Positions 40,395-46,742 of a DNA stretch of 46,742 bases are shown piece by piece. A model generated the notes under the pieces. It saw nothing but the letters and a program-made list of their open reading frames with translations. It did not search any database and was not told the DNA's origin. Each line of letters starts with the position of its first letter. Within the stretch, counting starts at the first letter, position 1. The stretch comes from DASYTH01 sp035762905 (GTDB lineage Bacteria > Actinomycetota > Actinomycetes > Mycobacteriales > Pseudonocardiaceae): the NCBI RefSeq assembly GCF_035762905.1, contig NZ_DASUCC010000002.1, positions 1 through 46,742 of the forward strand, given 5' to 3'. Both the position numbers and the translations under genes were made by a program.

Positions 40395-42566
40395 GTGAGC
40401 CCGGAGAACGTCCAGGAGATCGCACAGGAGGTCGTCGGCGTGGAGCTGCCCGAGCCCCGGGGTGTGCCGTCCGCGCCGCCGGCGGTCACGCCGGAAATCG
40501 CCGAGACCGACCTGCCCGACGACCGGTACCTCAACCGGGAACTGTCCTGGTTGGACTTCAACGCCCGGGTGCTCGCCCTGGCCGAGGACGCCTCGCAGCC
40601 GCTGCTCGAGCGGGCCAAGTTCCTGGCGATCTTCGCCTCGAACCTGGACGAGTTCTACATGGTCCGGGTGGCCGGGCTGAAGCGCCGGGCCGAGACCGGC
40701 CTTTCCGTGCGCAGCGCCGACGGGCTCACCCCGCGCGAGCAGCTGGCCTACATCTCCAAGCGCAACCAGGAACTGGTCGAGCAGCACGTCCGCGCGTTCG
40801 AGGAGCGGGTCCGCGCCGAACTGGCCGAGCACGGCATCCGGATCGTCAGCTGGGCCGATCTGGCCGACCCCGAGCGGCTGCGGCTGACCTCCTACTTCAG
40901 CGAGCAGGTCTTCCCGGTGCTCACCCCGCTTGCGGTGGACTCCGCGCACCCGTTCCCGTACATCTCCGGGCTCTCCCTCAACCTCGCGGTGACCGTGCGG
41001 GATCCGCAGATCGGCGTCGAGCGGTTCGCCCGGGTCAAGGTGCCGGACAACGTGCCGCGACTGGTTCCGGTGCACGGCGGCCCCACCGCCGAGGCGGACA
41101 CCTTCCTGCCGCTCGAGGCGCTGATCGCCGCGCACCTGTCCGATCTGTTCACCGGCATGCAGGTCACCGAGGTGCACGCGTTCCGGGTCACCCGCAACGC
41201 CGACCTCGAGGTGGAGGAGGACCAGGACGAGGACCTGCTCGAGGCGCTGGAACGGGAGTTGGCCCTGCGCCGGTTCGGTCCGCCGGTGCGTCTGGAGGTC
41301 GCCGACGACATGAGCGACCACATGCTCGAGCGGCTGCTGCGCGAGTTGGAGGTGCACCCCAACGACGTGGTCGTGGTCGGCGGGCTGCTGGACCTGTCCT
41401 GCCTGTGGCAGCTGTACGGAATCGACCGCAAGCAGCTCAAGGATCCCCCGTTCGTCCCGGCGACGCATCCGGCCTTCGCCGACCGGGAGACGCCCAAGAG
41501 CGTGCTGGACACCCTGCGGGACGAGGGCGACGTACTGGTACACCACCCGTACGACTCGTTCTCCACCAGCGTGCAGCGGTTCATCGAGCAGGCGGCCAGC
41601 GATCCCAAGGTGCTGGCCATCAAGCAGACGCTGTACCGAACGTCGGGTGACTCGCCGATCGTGGACGCGCTGATCGACGCCGCGGAGGCCGGCAAGCAGG
41701 TGGTCGCGCTGGTGGAGATCAAGGCGCGGTTCGACGAGCAGGCCAACATCAAGTGGGCCAGGACGTTGGAAAAGGCCGGCGTGCACGTGGTCTACGGGCT
41801 GGTCGGGTTGAAGACGCACTGCAAGACCGCACTGGTGGTGCGCCAGGAGGGGGCGACGATCCGCCGCTACTGCCACATCGGCACCGGCAACTACAACCCG
41901 AAGACCGCTCGGCTCTACGAGGACATCGGCCTGCTGACCGCGGAACCGATGATCGGCGCGGACCTCACCGACCTGTTCAACGTGCTGACCGGCTACGCCC
42001 GCCAGGAGGAGTACCGCAGCCTGCTCGTTGCCCCGTACGGCATCCGCAAGGGGATCGTGGAGCGGATCGAGCAGGAGGTCGAGCATTTCCGGGCCGGGGA
42101 CCGGGCCGGGATCCGGATCAAAATCAACTCGTTGGTGGACGAGCAGGTCATCGACGCGCTGTACCGGGCGTCGCAGGCCGGTGTCCGCACCGACATCGTG
42201 GTCCGCGGCATCTGCGCGCTCAAACCGGGAATCCCGGGGCTGTCCGAGAACATCCGGGTGCGCTCGATCCTCGGCCGGTTCCTCGAGCACTCCCGGGTGC
42301 TGCATTTCGCCGGCGCGAACGAGCACTGGATCGGCAGCGCGGACCTGATGCACCGCAACCTGGACCGCCGGGTCGAGGTGCAGGTGCGGATCACCGATCC
42401 GCTGCTCACCGCCGAGTTGGACGCGATGTTCGACTCCGCGCTGGACCCGGCGATCCGCTGCTGGGTGCTCGAGCCGGACGGGGAGTGGAAGCCGTCTCCA
42501 GAGGACGGTTCGTCCGTGCGGGACCACCAGGCCCAACTGGTGGCCACCCACCGCACCGCGGGCTGA
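40395..42566 (+). CDS. ppk: Polyphosphate kinase 1
   Basis: A 723-residue enzyme that builds inorganic polyphosphate from ATP. Motifs: YLNRELSWLDFNARVLALAED at the start of the catalytic core, AIKQTLYRTSGDSPIV, GLVGLKTHCKTALVV (autophosphorylated His), YCHIGTGNYNPKTARLYED, and the C-terminal GIRIKINSLVDEQVID. The first 40 residues are a variable leader. GTG 40395 is chosen; a GTG one codon earlier is possible. Directly followed by mutT1 after seven bases, as in mycobacteria. Confidence 0.98.
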   Translation: MSPENVQEIAQEVVGVELPEPRGVPSAPPAVTPEIAETDLPDDRYLNRELSWLDFNARVLALAEDASQPLLERAKFLAIFASNLDEFYMVRVAGLKRRAETGLSVRSADGLTPREQLAYISKRNQELVEQHVRAFEERVRAELAEHGIRIVSWADLADPERLRLTSYFSEQVFPVLTPLAVDSAHPFPYISGLSLNLAVTVRDPQIGVERFARVKVPDNVPRLVPVHGGPTAEADTFLPLEALIAAHLSDLFTGMQVTEVHAFRVTRNADLEVEEDQDEDLLEALERELALRRFGPPVRLEVADDMSDHMLERLLRELEVHPNDVVVVGGLLDLSCLWQLYGIDRKQLKDPPFVPATHPAFADRETPKSVLDTLRDEGDVLVHHPYDSFSTSVQRFIEQAASDPKVLAIKQTLYRTSGDSPIVDALIDAAEAGKQVVALVEIKARFDEQANIKWARTLEKAGVHVVYGLVGLKTHCKTALVVRQEGATIRRYCHIGTGNYNPKTARLYEDIGLLTAEPMIGADLTDLFNVLTGYARQEEYRSLLVAPYGIRKGIVERIEQEVEHFRAGDRAGIRIKINSLVDEQVIDALYRASQAGVRTDIVVRGICALKPGIPGLSENIRVRSILGRFLEHSRVLHFAGANEHWIGSADLMHRNLDRRVEVQVRITDPLLTAELDAMFDSALDPAIRCWVLEPDGEWKPSPEDGSSVRDHQAQLVATHRTAG

Positions 42567-42573
42567 CCGGCAC

Positions 42574-43500
42574 GTGGCAACGCAGATCCAGGCCGCCGGC
42601 GCCGTGCTGTGGCGCCCGGCCGGCGCGAACCCGGACCAGGACACCGCCGCGGCCGAAACCGCGGTGGAGATCGCCCTGGTGCACCGGCCCCGCTACGACG
42701 ACTGGAGCCTGCCGAAGGGGAAGCTGAAGCCGGGCGAGACGATCTGGGCGGCGGCGGCCCGGGAAGTGGCCGAGGAGACGGGATTCCCCGCGGTGCTGCG
42801 CCGCCACCTGTGCCGGGTCGACTACCCGGTCACCGAGCCGGTGCGGGGGCACAAGACCGTGGACTTCGTGTCCGCCCGGGCCCGTCCCGGACGGTTCCAG
42901 CCCAACCGCGAGGTCGACGCCCTGGTGTGGTTGCCGCCCGGCGAGGCGGCCGCCGTGCTGAGCTACGACACGGATGCCCGGGTGCTCCAGGAGTTCCGCC
43001 GGTTGCCGGCGAACACGACGACGGTGCTGCTGGTCCGGCACGCCAAGGCGGGCAAGCGGGCCACCTGGCCGGGACCGGACCACCTGCGCCCGCTCAGCGT
43101 CGAGGGCTGGGCGCAGGCGAAGGCGCTGCACGGTTTCCTGACGCTGTTCGGGGTGGATCGGGTGCACTCCCCGGCGCTGCTGCGTTGCGTCCAGACCGTG
43201 CGGCAGGTGGCCGAGGACATCGGCGTCGTGGAGGTCGAGGAACCGCTGCTGTCCGAACAGGGTTACCGGGACGACCCGGACGCGGCCGTGGCCCGGTTGC
43301 GGCAGATCGTCACGGCCGGCGGAACCCCCGTGGTGTGCAGTCAGGGCGGGGTGATCCCGGACCTGCTTTCCCGGTTGGCCGCGGACTCGGGGCTGGAGTT
43401 GCGCGAGCCGGCCGCCCGCAAGGGCAGCGCGTGGTTGCTGTCCTTTCGGCCGGCGCCGGAGATCCGGTTGGCCGGTGCGACTTATGAACCGCAACCCTGA
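42574..43500 (+). CDS. mutT1: MutT1: Nudix hydrolase fused to a histidine phosphatase domain
   Basis: A 308-residue two-domain enzyme. Residues 1-140 are a Nudix domain with the box GKLKPGETIWAAAAREVAEETGF; residues about 150-308 are a histidine phosphatase domain with LLVRHAKAG and ALLRCVQTVRQ. Mycobacterial MutT1 of the same layout hydrolyses 8-oxo-dGTP, diadenosine polyphosphates and also poly-P-related substrates. The GTG at 42574 lies seven bases after the ppk stop, so both are likely transcribed together. Confidence 0.96.
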   Translation: MATQIQAAGAVLWRPAGANPDQDTAAAETAVEIALVHRPRYDDWSLPKGKLKPGETIWAAAAREVAEETGFPAVLRRHLCRVDYPVTEPVRGHKTVDFVSARARPGRFQPNREVDALVWLPPGEAAAVLSYDTDARVLQEFRRLPANTTTVLLVRHAKAGKRATWPGPDHLRPLSVEGWAQAKALHGFLTLFGVDRVHSPALLRCVQTVRQVAEDIGVVEVEEPLLSEQGYRDDPDAAVARLRQIVTAGGTPVVCSQGGVIPDLLSRLAADSGLELREPAARKGSAWLLSFRPAPEIRLAGATYEPQP

Positions 43501-43595
43501 GGCGCACACGCGGTGTCGCGAAGCAGACCCGCACGGGATACACCGCTGGGCGAACGGGCGGTGCGCGATCGGCTGTTCGGCGTCCAACTGACATG

Positions 43596-43634
43596 AAAAA
43601 GAGCCCGGTCCACACGTTCGGGTGGGCCGGGCTC
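43596..43634 (-). terminator. Intrinsic terminator of hupB with T-tract
   Basis: On the minus strand a 13-bp stem with one G-U type mismatch (43634-43622 with 43613-43601) is followed directly by TTTTT (43600-43596). It is 14 bases after the hupB stop and is the most classical terminator in the window; for the convergent mutT1 transcript it lacks a T-tract. Confidence 0.85.
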
Positions 43635-43647
43635 CCTCGTTGTACCG

Positions 43648-44259
43648 CTACTTCTTGGTGGTCTTGCGAGCCGCCGGACGCGCGGCGGTCCGGGCCGGCG
43701 TGGCCTTCTTGACCGGAGTGGCCTTCTTGGCCGTGCTCTTGGCCGCCGTACTCTTGGCCGCCGTGCGCGCGGCCGGCTTGGCCGCCGTTGTCTTGGCTGC
43801 CGCTGCCCGCGTGCTGGTGGCACGTGCGGCCGGTTTGGCCGCCGTTGCACGCGAACGGGTCGTAGTCGCCGCGGCCCGGGTGGCCGTGGTGCGGGTAGCC
43901 GTGGTGCGGCCGGCCGTCGTGGTGCTGCGGCTGGCGGTCGCGGTGCTGCGCGAGGCCGGGCGGGTCGCCACCTTCGGCAGCTTCTTCGCCCCGCTGACAA
44001 CGTCCTTGAAGGTCGTGCCCGCGCGGAACGCCGGCACCGTCGTCTTCTTCACCTTCACCGTCTCGCCCGTGCGCGGGTTGCGCGCGGTGCGGGCGGCCCT
44101 GGCGCGCTTCTCGAACACGCCGAACCCGGTGATGTTGACCTTCTCGCCCTTGTTGACCGTACGGACGATGACGTCGACGAGGCCGTCAACCGCGGCACCC
44201 GCTGCTTTCTTGTCGCCCAGGCGCTCGGAGAGAGCCTCGATGAGTTGGGCCTTGTTCAC
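43648..44259 (-). CDS. hupB: Nucleoid protein HU with long basic C-terminal tail
   Basis: A 203-residue HupB. Residues 1-90 are the HU fold (MNKAQLIEALSERLGDKKAA, GFGVFEKRARAARTARNPRTGE, VPAFRAGTTFKDVV). Residues 95-203 are a low-complexity tail of Ala, Thr, Arg, Ser and Lys with KPAAR and KSTAAK repeats, typical of mycobacterial and streptomycete HupB/HupS, and richer in Arg/Thr than in the Lys-rich mycobacterial form. It bends and compacts DNA. The GTG at 44259 has GGAGG upstream. Confidence 0.97.
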   Translation of the reverse strand: MNKAQLIEALSERLGDKKAAGAAVDGLVDVIVRTVNKGEKVNITGFGVFEKRARAARTARNPRTGETVKVKKTTVPAFRAGTTFKDVVSGAKKLPKVATRPASRSTATASRSTTTAGRTTATRTTATRAAATTTRSRATAAKPAARATSTRAAAAKTTAAKPAARTAAKSTAAKSTAKKATPVKKATPARTAARPAARKTTKK

Positions 44260-44414
44260 CCTTCAGTCCTCCATGAGAACATACTGCCGTCTTCGGCCCA
44301 CTTGGCCGACTTCACGACACCGTATGCCTTTCTCGCCACAATTTCCACGCGACTCGCCCAAATTCGTCCCTTAGGCGTCCAAAACCCTTGCCGCGCGGGC
44401 TATCTGGAGGGGGT

Positions 44415-45020
44415 CTAGCCGGCCCTTCCGGCAGGGGTGGTGGACGGCATCCACTGCGGCCGGTTGCCTTCGAACTCCGCGATGGAATCAGCGTGTCGAA
44501 GGGTCAGCGCGATGTCGTCCAGGCCTTCTAGCAGGCGCCATCGGGTGTAGTCGTCCACCGCGAACGGTGCGGTGAACTCGTTGGCGCGCACGGTCTTCTC
44601 CCGCAGGTCGACCGTCACTTCGGTGCCCGGGTGGGTTTCGAGGAGCTTCCACAACATCTCGACGTCAGATTGGTCACACTGGGCCGCCAGCAGCCCCTGC
44701 TTGCCCGCATTGCCCCGGAAGATGTCGGCGAACCGGGCGGAGATCACCACCCGGAAGCCGTAGTCGCCCAGCGCCCAGACGGCGTGCTCGCGGGACGACC
44801 CGGTGCCGAAGTCCGGCCCGGCGACCAGGACGCTGCCGGCCCGGTAGGGCTCGAGGTTGAGCACGAACCCCTCCTCGGCCCGCCAGGCGGCGAACAGGCC
44901 GTCCTCGAACCCGGTCCGGCTGACCCGCTTGAGGTAGACCGCCGGAATGATCTGGTCGGTGTCCACGTTGGACCGGCGCAGGGGCACGCCCACCCCGGTG
45001 TGGCTGGTGAACGGTTGCAT
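44415..45020 (-). CDS. leuD: 3-isopropylmalate dehydratase small subunit
   Basis: A 201-residue swivel subunit of isopropylmalate isomerase in leucine synthesis. It starts MQPFTSHTGVGVPLRRSNVDTDQIIPA and contains GPDFGTGSSREHAVWALGDYGFRVV and FRGNAGKQGLLA. It works only with LeuC, whose gene ends 21 bases upstream on the same strand. Confidence 0.98.
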   Translation of the reverse strand: MQPFTSHTGVGVPLRRSNVDTDQIIPAVYLKRVSRTGFEDGLFAAWRAEEGFVLNLEPYRAGSVLVAGPDFGTGSSREHAVWALGDYGFRVVISARFADIFRGNAGKQGLLAAQCDQSDVEMLWKLLETHPGTEVTVDLREKTVRANEFTAPFAVDDYTRWRLLEGLDDIALTLRHADSIAEFEGNRPQWMPSTTPAGRAG

Positions 45021-45041
45021 GACGGGATTCTCCTCGGCTGC

Positions 45042-46463
45042 TCAGAGGTCGTCGGGGGAGGACAGCGTGCCGCGGATCGCGGTCGCGGCGGCGACCAGCG
45101 GAGATACCAGGTGGGTGCGGCCGCCCTTGCCCTGCCTGCCTTCGAAGTTGCGGTTCGATGTGGACGCCGATCGCTCGCCCGGCCGGAGCTGGTCGGGGTT
45201 CATGCCGAGACACATCGAGCAGCCCGCGGAGCGCCATTCCGCACCGGCTTCGGTGAACACCCGGTCCAGTCCCTCGGCCTCGGCGGCCGCCCGGACCCGC
45301 ATGGAACCGGGCACGACGAGCATCCGCACGCCGGCCGCCACCTTGTGGCCGCGCAACACCTCGGCGGCGGCCCGCAGGTCCTCGATCCGGCCGTTGGTGC
45401 ACGAGCCCAGGAAGACCGTGTCGACCGAAATGTCCCGAAGTGGGGTGCCCGGGGTGAGATCCATGTACGACAGTGCCTTCTCGGCGGCCTGCCGGGCGTT
45501 CTCGTCGGCGATCCGCGCGGGATCCGGGACCCGGTCGGACAGCGGGAGTCCCTGCCCGGGGTTGGTGCCCCAGGTGACGTACGGGGACAGTGCGGCGGCG
45601 TCGATGTGCACCTCGGCGTCGAACTCGGCGTCCGGATCGGTGCAGAGCCCTCGCCAGTACTCGACCGCGGTGTCCCAGGCCGATCCCCGGGGCGCGTGCG
45701 GGCGGTCCTTCAGGTAGGCGAACGTGGTCTCGTCCGGGGCGATCATCCCGGCCCGGGCGCCGGCCTCGATCGACATGTTGCAGACCGTCATCCGGGCCTC
45801 CATGGACAGCGCCCGGATCGCCTCGCCCCGGTATTCCAGCACGTAGCCCTGGCCGCCGCCGGTGCCGATCCGGGCGATCACGGCCAGGATGACGTCCTTG
45901 GCGGTGACGCCGGGGGCCAGCCGTCCGTCCACATTGATCGCCATGGTCTTGAACGGGCGCAGCGGCAGCGTCTGGGTGGCCAGCACGTGCTCGACCTCGG
46001 AGGTGCCGATGCCGAACGCGAGCGCGCCGAACGCGCCGTGCGTGGAGGTGTGGCTGTCGCCGCAGACGATGGTCTTGTTCGGCTGTGTGAGCCCGAGCTC
46101 CGGCCCGATGATGTGCACGATGCCGCGGCGGCTGTCCTGGAGATTGAAGAGTTCGACGCCGAACTCCTGGGCATTGATTTCGAGCTGCTTCACCTGCTTC
46201 GCGGCGGAATCGATGGAGATCGGCACGCCGCCGAACACCTGCTCGGTGCGCGTGGGGGTGGAGTGATCCATCGTGGCGAGCGTGAGATCGGGGCGGCGAA
46301 GCTTGAGGCCGCGATTGCGGAGCTCGGTGTAAGCCTGCGGCGTGGTCACCTCGTGCGTGAGGTGCAGATCGATGAACAGGACGGCGGGCGTATCGGCAGT
46401 CTCGGGCACGACCACGTGGTCGTCCCAGACTTTCTCGAACATGGTTTTCGGTTGCGTTGTCAT
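45042..46463 (-). CDS. leuC: 3-isopropylmalate dehydratase large subunit
   Basis: A 473-residue aconitase-like [4Fe-4S] enzyme subunit. Cluster ligands lie in FLGSCTNGR and GCSMCLGMNPD; other motifs are VCGDSHTSTHGAFGALAFGIGTSEVEHV and ATMDHSTPT. The ATG at 46463 (MTTQPKTMFEKVW) is chosen; an ATG seven codons later is an alternative, and neither has a clear ribosome-binding site. In mycobacteria an IclR-type regulator is divergent from leuC; here another gene in the same direction lies upstream. Confidence 0.98.
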   Translation of the reverse strand: MTTQPKTMFEKVWDDHVVVPETADTPAVLFIDLHLTHEVTTPQAYTELRNRGLKLRRPDLTLATMDHSTPTRTEQVFGGVPISIDSAAKQVKQLEINAQEFGVELFNLQDSRRGIVHIIGPELGLTQPNKTIVCGDSHTSTHGAFGALAFGIGTSEVEHVLATQTLPLRPFKTMAINVDGRLAPGVTAKDVILAVIARIGTGGGQGYVLEYRGEAIRALSMEARMTVCNMSIEAGARAGMIAPDETTFAYLKDRPHAPRGSAWDTAVEYWRGLCTDPDAEFDAEVHIDAAALSPYVTWGTNPGQGLPLSDRVPDPARIADENARQAAEKALSYMDLTPGTPLRDISVDTVFLGSCTNGRIEDLRAAAEVLRGHKVAAGVRMLVVPGSMRVRAAAEAEGLDRVFTEAGAEWRSAGCSMCLGMNPDQLRPGERSASTSNRNFEGRQGKGGRTHLVSPLVAAATAIRGTLSSPDDL

Positions 46464-46523
46464 TTGATGGAGAGCGAGGTGCCGGGCACCCACTCTCGTA
46501 ACTGAGATGTTGAGGAGAGCGCC

Positions 46524-46553
46524 GCCGGTCACTCGCTTGCGAGAGTGACCGGC
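46524..46553 (-). terminator. Hairpin between aminotransferase gene and leuC
   Basis: GCCGGTCACTC (46524-46534) and GAGTGACCGGC (46543-46553) form a perfect 11-bp stem with an 8-base loop, 12 bases after the stop of the upstream gene. No T-tract. It separates leuC from that gene. Confidence 0.65.
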
Positions 46554-46565
46554 GACGCCAGTTCG

Positions 46566-46742
46566 TCAGCCGGCGACTACCGCCCGCGGTGCATTCATGT
46601 CGACGTAGTCGAGCCAGCCGTGTTTGTCATCGGTCTTGCCCTGGACGAGTGCGAAGTAGGCATTCGCAATCTTGGCCGTGATCGGGCCGCGTTTGCCGTT
46701 GCCGATCTGGATGGCGTCGACCGAGCGGATGGCCGCGACCTC
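46566..46742 (-). CDS. Class IV aminotransferase (branched-chain type), C-terminal part only
   Basis: The last 58 residues before the TGA are in the window: EVAAIRSVDAIQIGNGKRGPITAKI then AYFALVQGKTDDKHGWLDYVD. The pattern SVD-x3-IGNGKRGPIT resembles the end of fold-type IV PLP enzymes (branched-chain aminotransferase, D-amino-acid aminotransferase, ADC lyase). A branched-chain role would fit the leuCD neighbourhood. Family assignment rests on this short segment only. Confidence 0.6.
   Translation of the reverse strand, partial: EVAAIRSVDAIQIGNGKRGPITAKIANAYFALVQGKTDDKHGWLDYVDMNAPRAVVAG

Noticed and set aside
40359..42644. 761-codon frame opposite ppk
   Set aside because: Antisense shadow rich in Val, Gln, His and Arg; ppk is unambiguous.
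44631..46505. 624-codon frame opposite leuCD
   Set aside because: Antisense shadow across two certain genes.
1..46742. tRNA, rRNA or insertion-sequence genes
   Set aside because: No CCA-ended cloverleaf, rRNA segment or transposase was seen while reading; the HNH protein is the only mobile-type coding sequence.

Overview
This is a high-GC chromosomal segment from a filamentous-type actinobacterium, most likely Pseudonocardiaceae or a close relative. The evidence is the very high third-position GC, many GTG and TTG starts, zinc-type L28 and L32, HU with a long basic tail, MutT1 with fused Nudix and phosphatase domains, SepIVA, a WhiJ-like HTH plus DUF397 pair, and a long Scy/FilP-like coiled-coil protein. 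The conserved backbone follows, from memory, the order of M. tuberculosis Rv2922c to Rv2988c: smc, acylphosphatase, mutM, rnc, DUF177, sepIVA, coaD, rsmD, pyc, recG, DAK2-domain gene, rpmB, ung, thiL, DUF3515, ddl, gpsA, cofC/fbiD, ppk, mutT1, hupB, leuD, leuC.

Layout. 1-502: 5' end of smc. 594-1873: ECF sigma with its zinc-binding membrane anti-sigma, preceded by a SigL-like promoter. 1927-4286: acylphosphatase, a Thr/Pro-rich membrane protein, and a HAAS/PadR pair with a likely operator. 4349-7580: housekeeping run sepIVA-DUF177-rpmF-rnc-mutM on the minus strand. 7672-9220: GNAT, coaD, rsmD. 9312-13542: accessory block with a HelD-like helicase, about 880 bp of repeat-rich non-coding DNA and a DUF222-HNH protein. 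13555-22891: pyruvate carboxylase, GOLPH3-like protein, subtilase, MMPL transporter and a giant coiled-coil protein. 22895-24483: small Cys protein, WhiJ-like regulator and DUF397 protein. 24390-33489: recG, thioredoxin, MerR, DAK2, rpmB, ung, GNAT, thiL, Lrp-like RAM, DUF3515, ddl. 33578-37885: accessory block with MocR regulator, FMN-binding protein, cysteine dioxygenase with a cysteine leader peptide, and SigK/RskA. 37910-46463: gpsA, plsC, cofC, ppk, mutT1, hupB, leuD, leuC. 46566-46742: 3' end of a class IV aminotransferase.

The most notable observations are: (1) a 21-codon leader peptide ending Cys-Pro-Ser-Cys-stop just upstream of a cysteine dioxygenase gene, which suggests cysteine-responsive attenuation of a cysteine-degrading enzyme; (2) a coiled-coil protein built of eight exact 11-residue repeats and five exact 40-residue repeats; (3) a 16-unit degenerate 21-bp array beside a large palindromic element; (4) a subtilase whose oxyanion-hole Asn is Ser; (5) a DUF397 protein with a duplicated N-terminal motif whose C-terminus runs antisense into recG; (6) well-formed SigL-type and SigK-type promoters ahead of the two sigma/anti-sigma operons. 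All calls come from reading the sequence alone; no database search was run.
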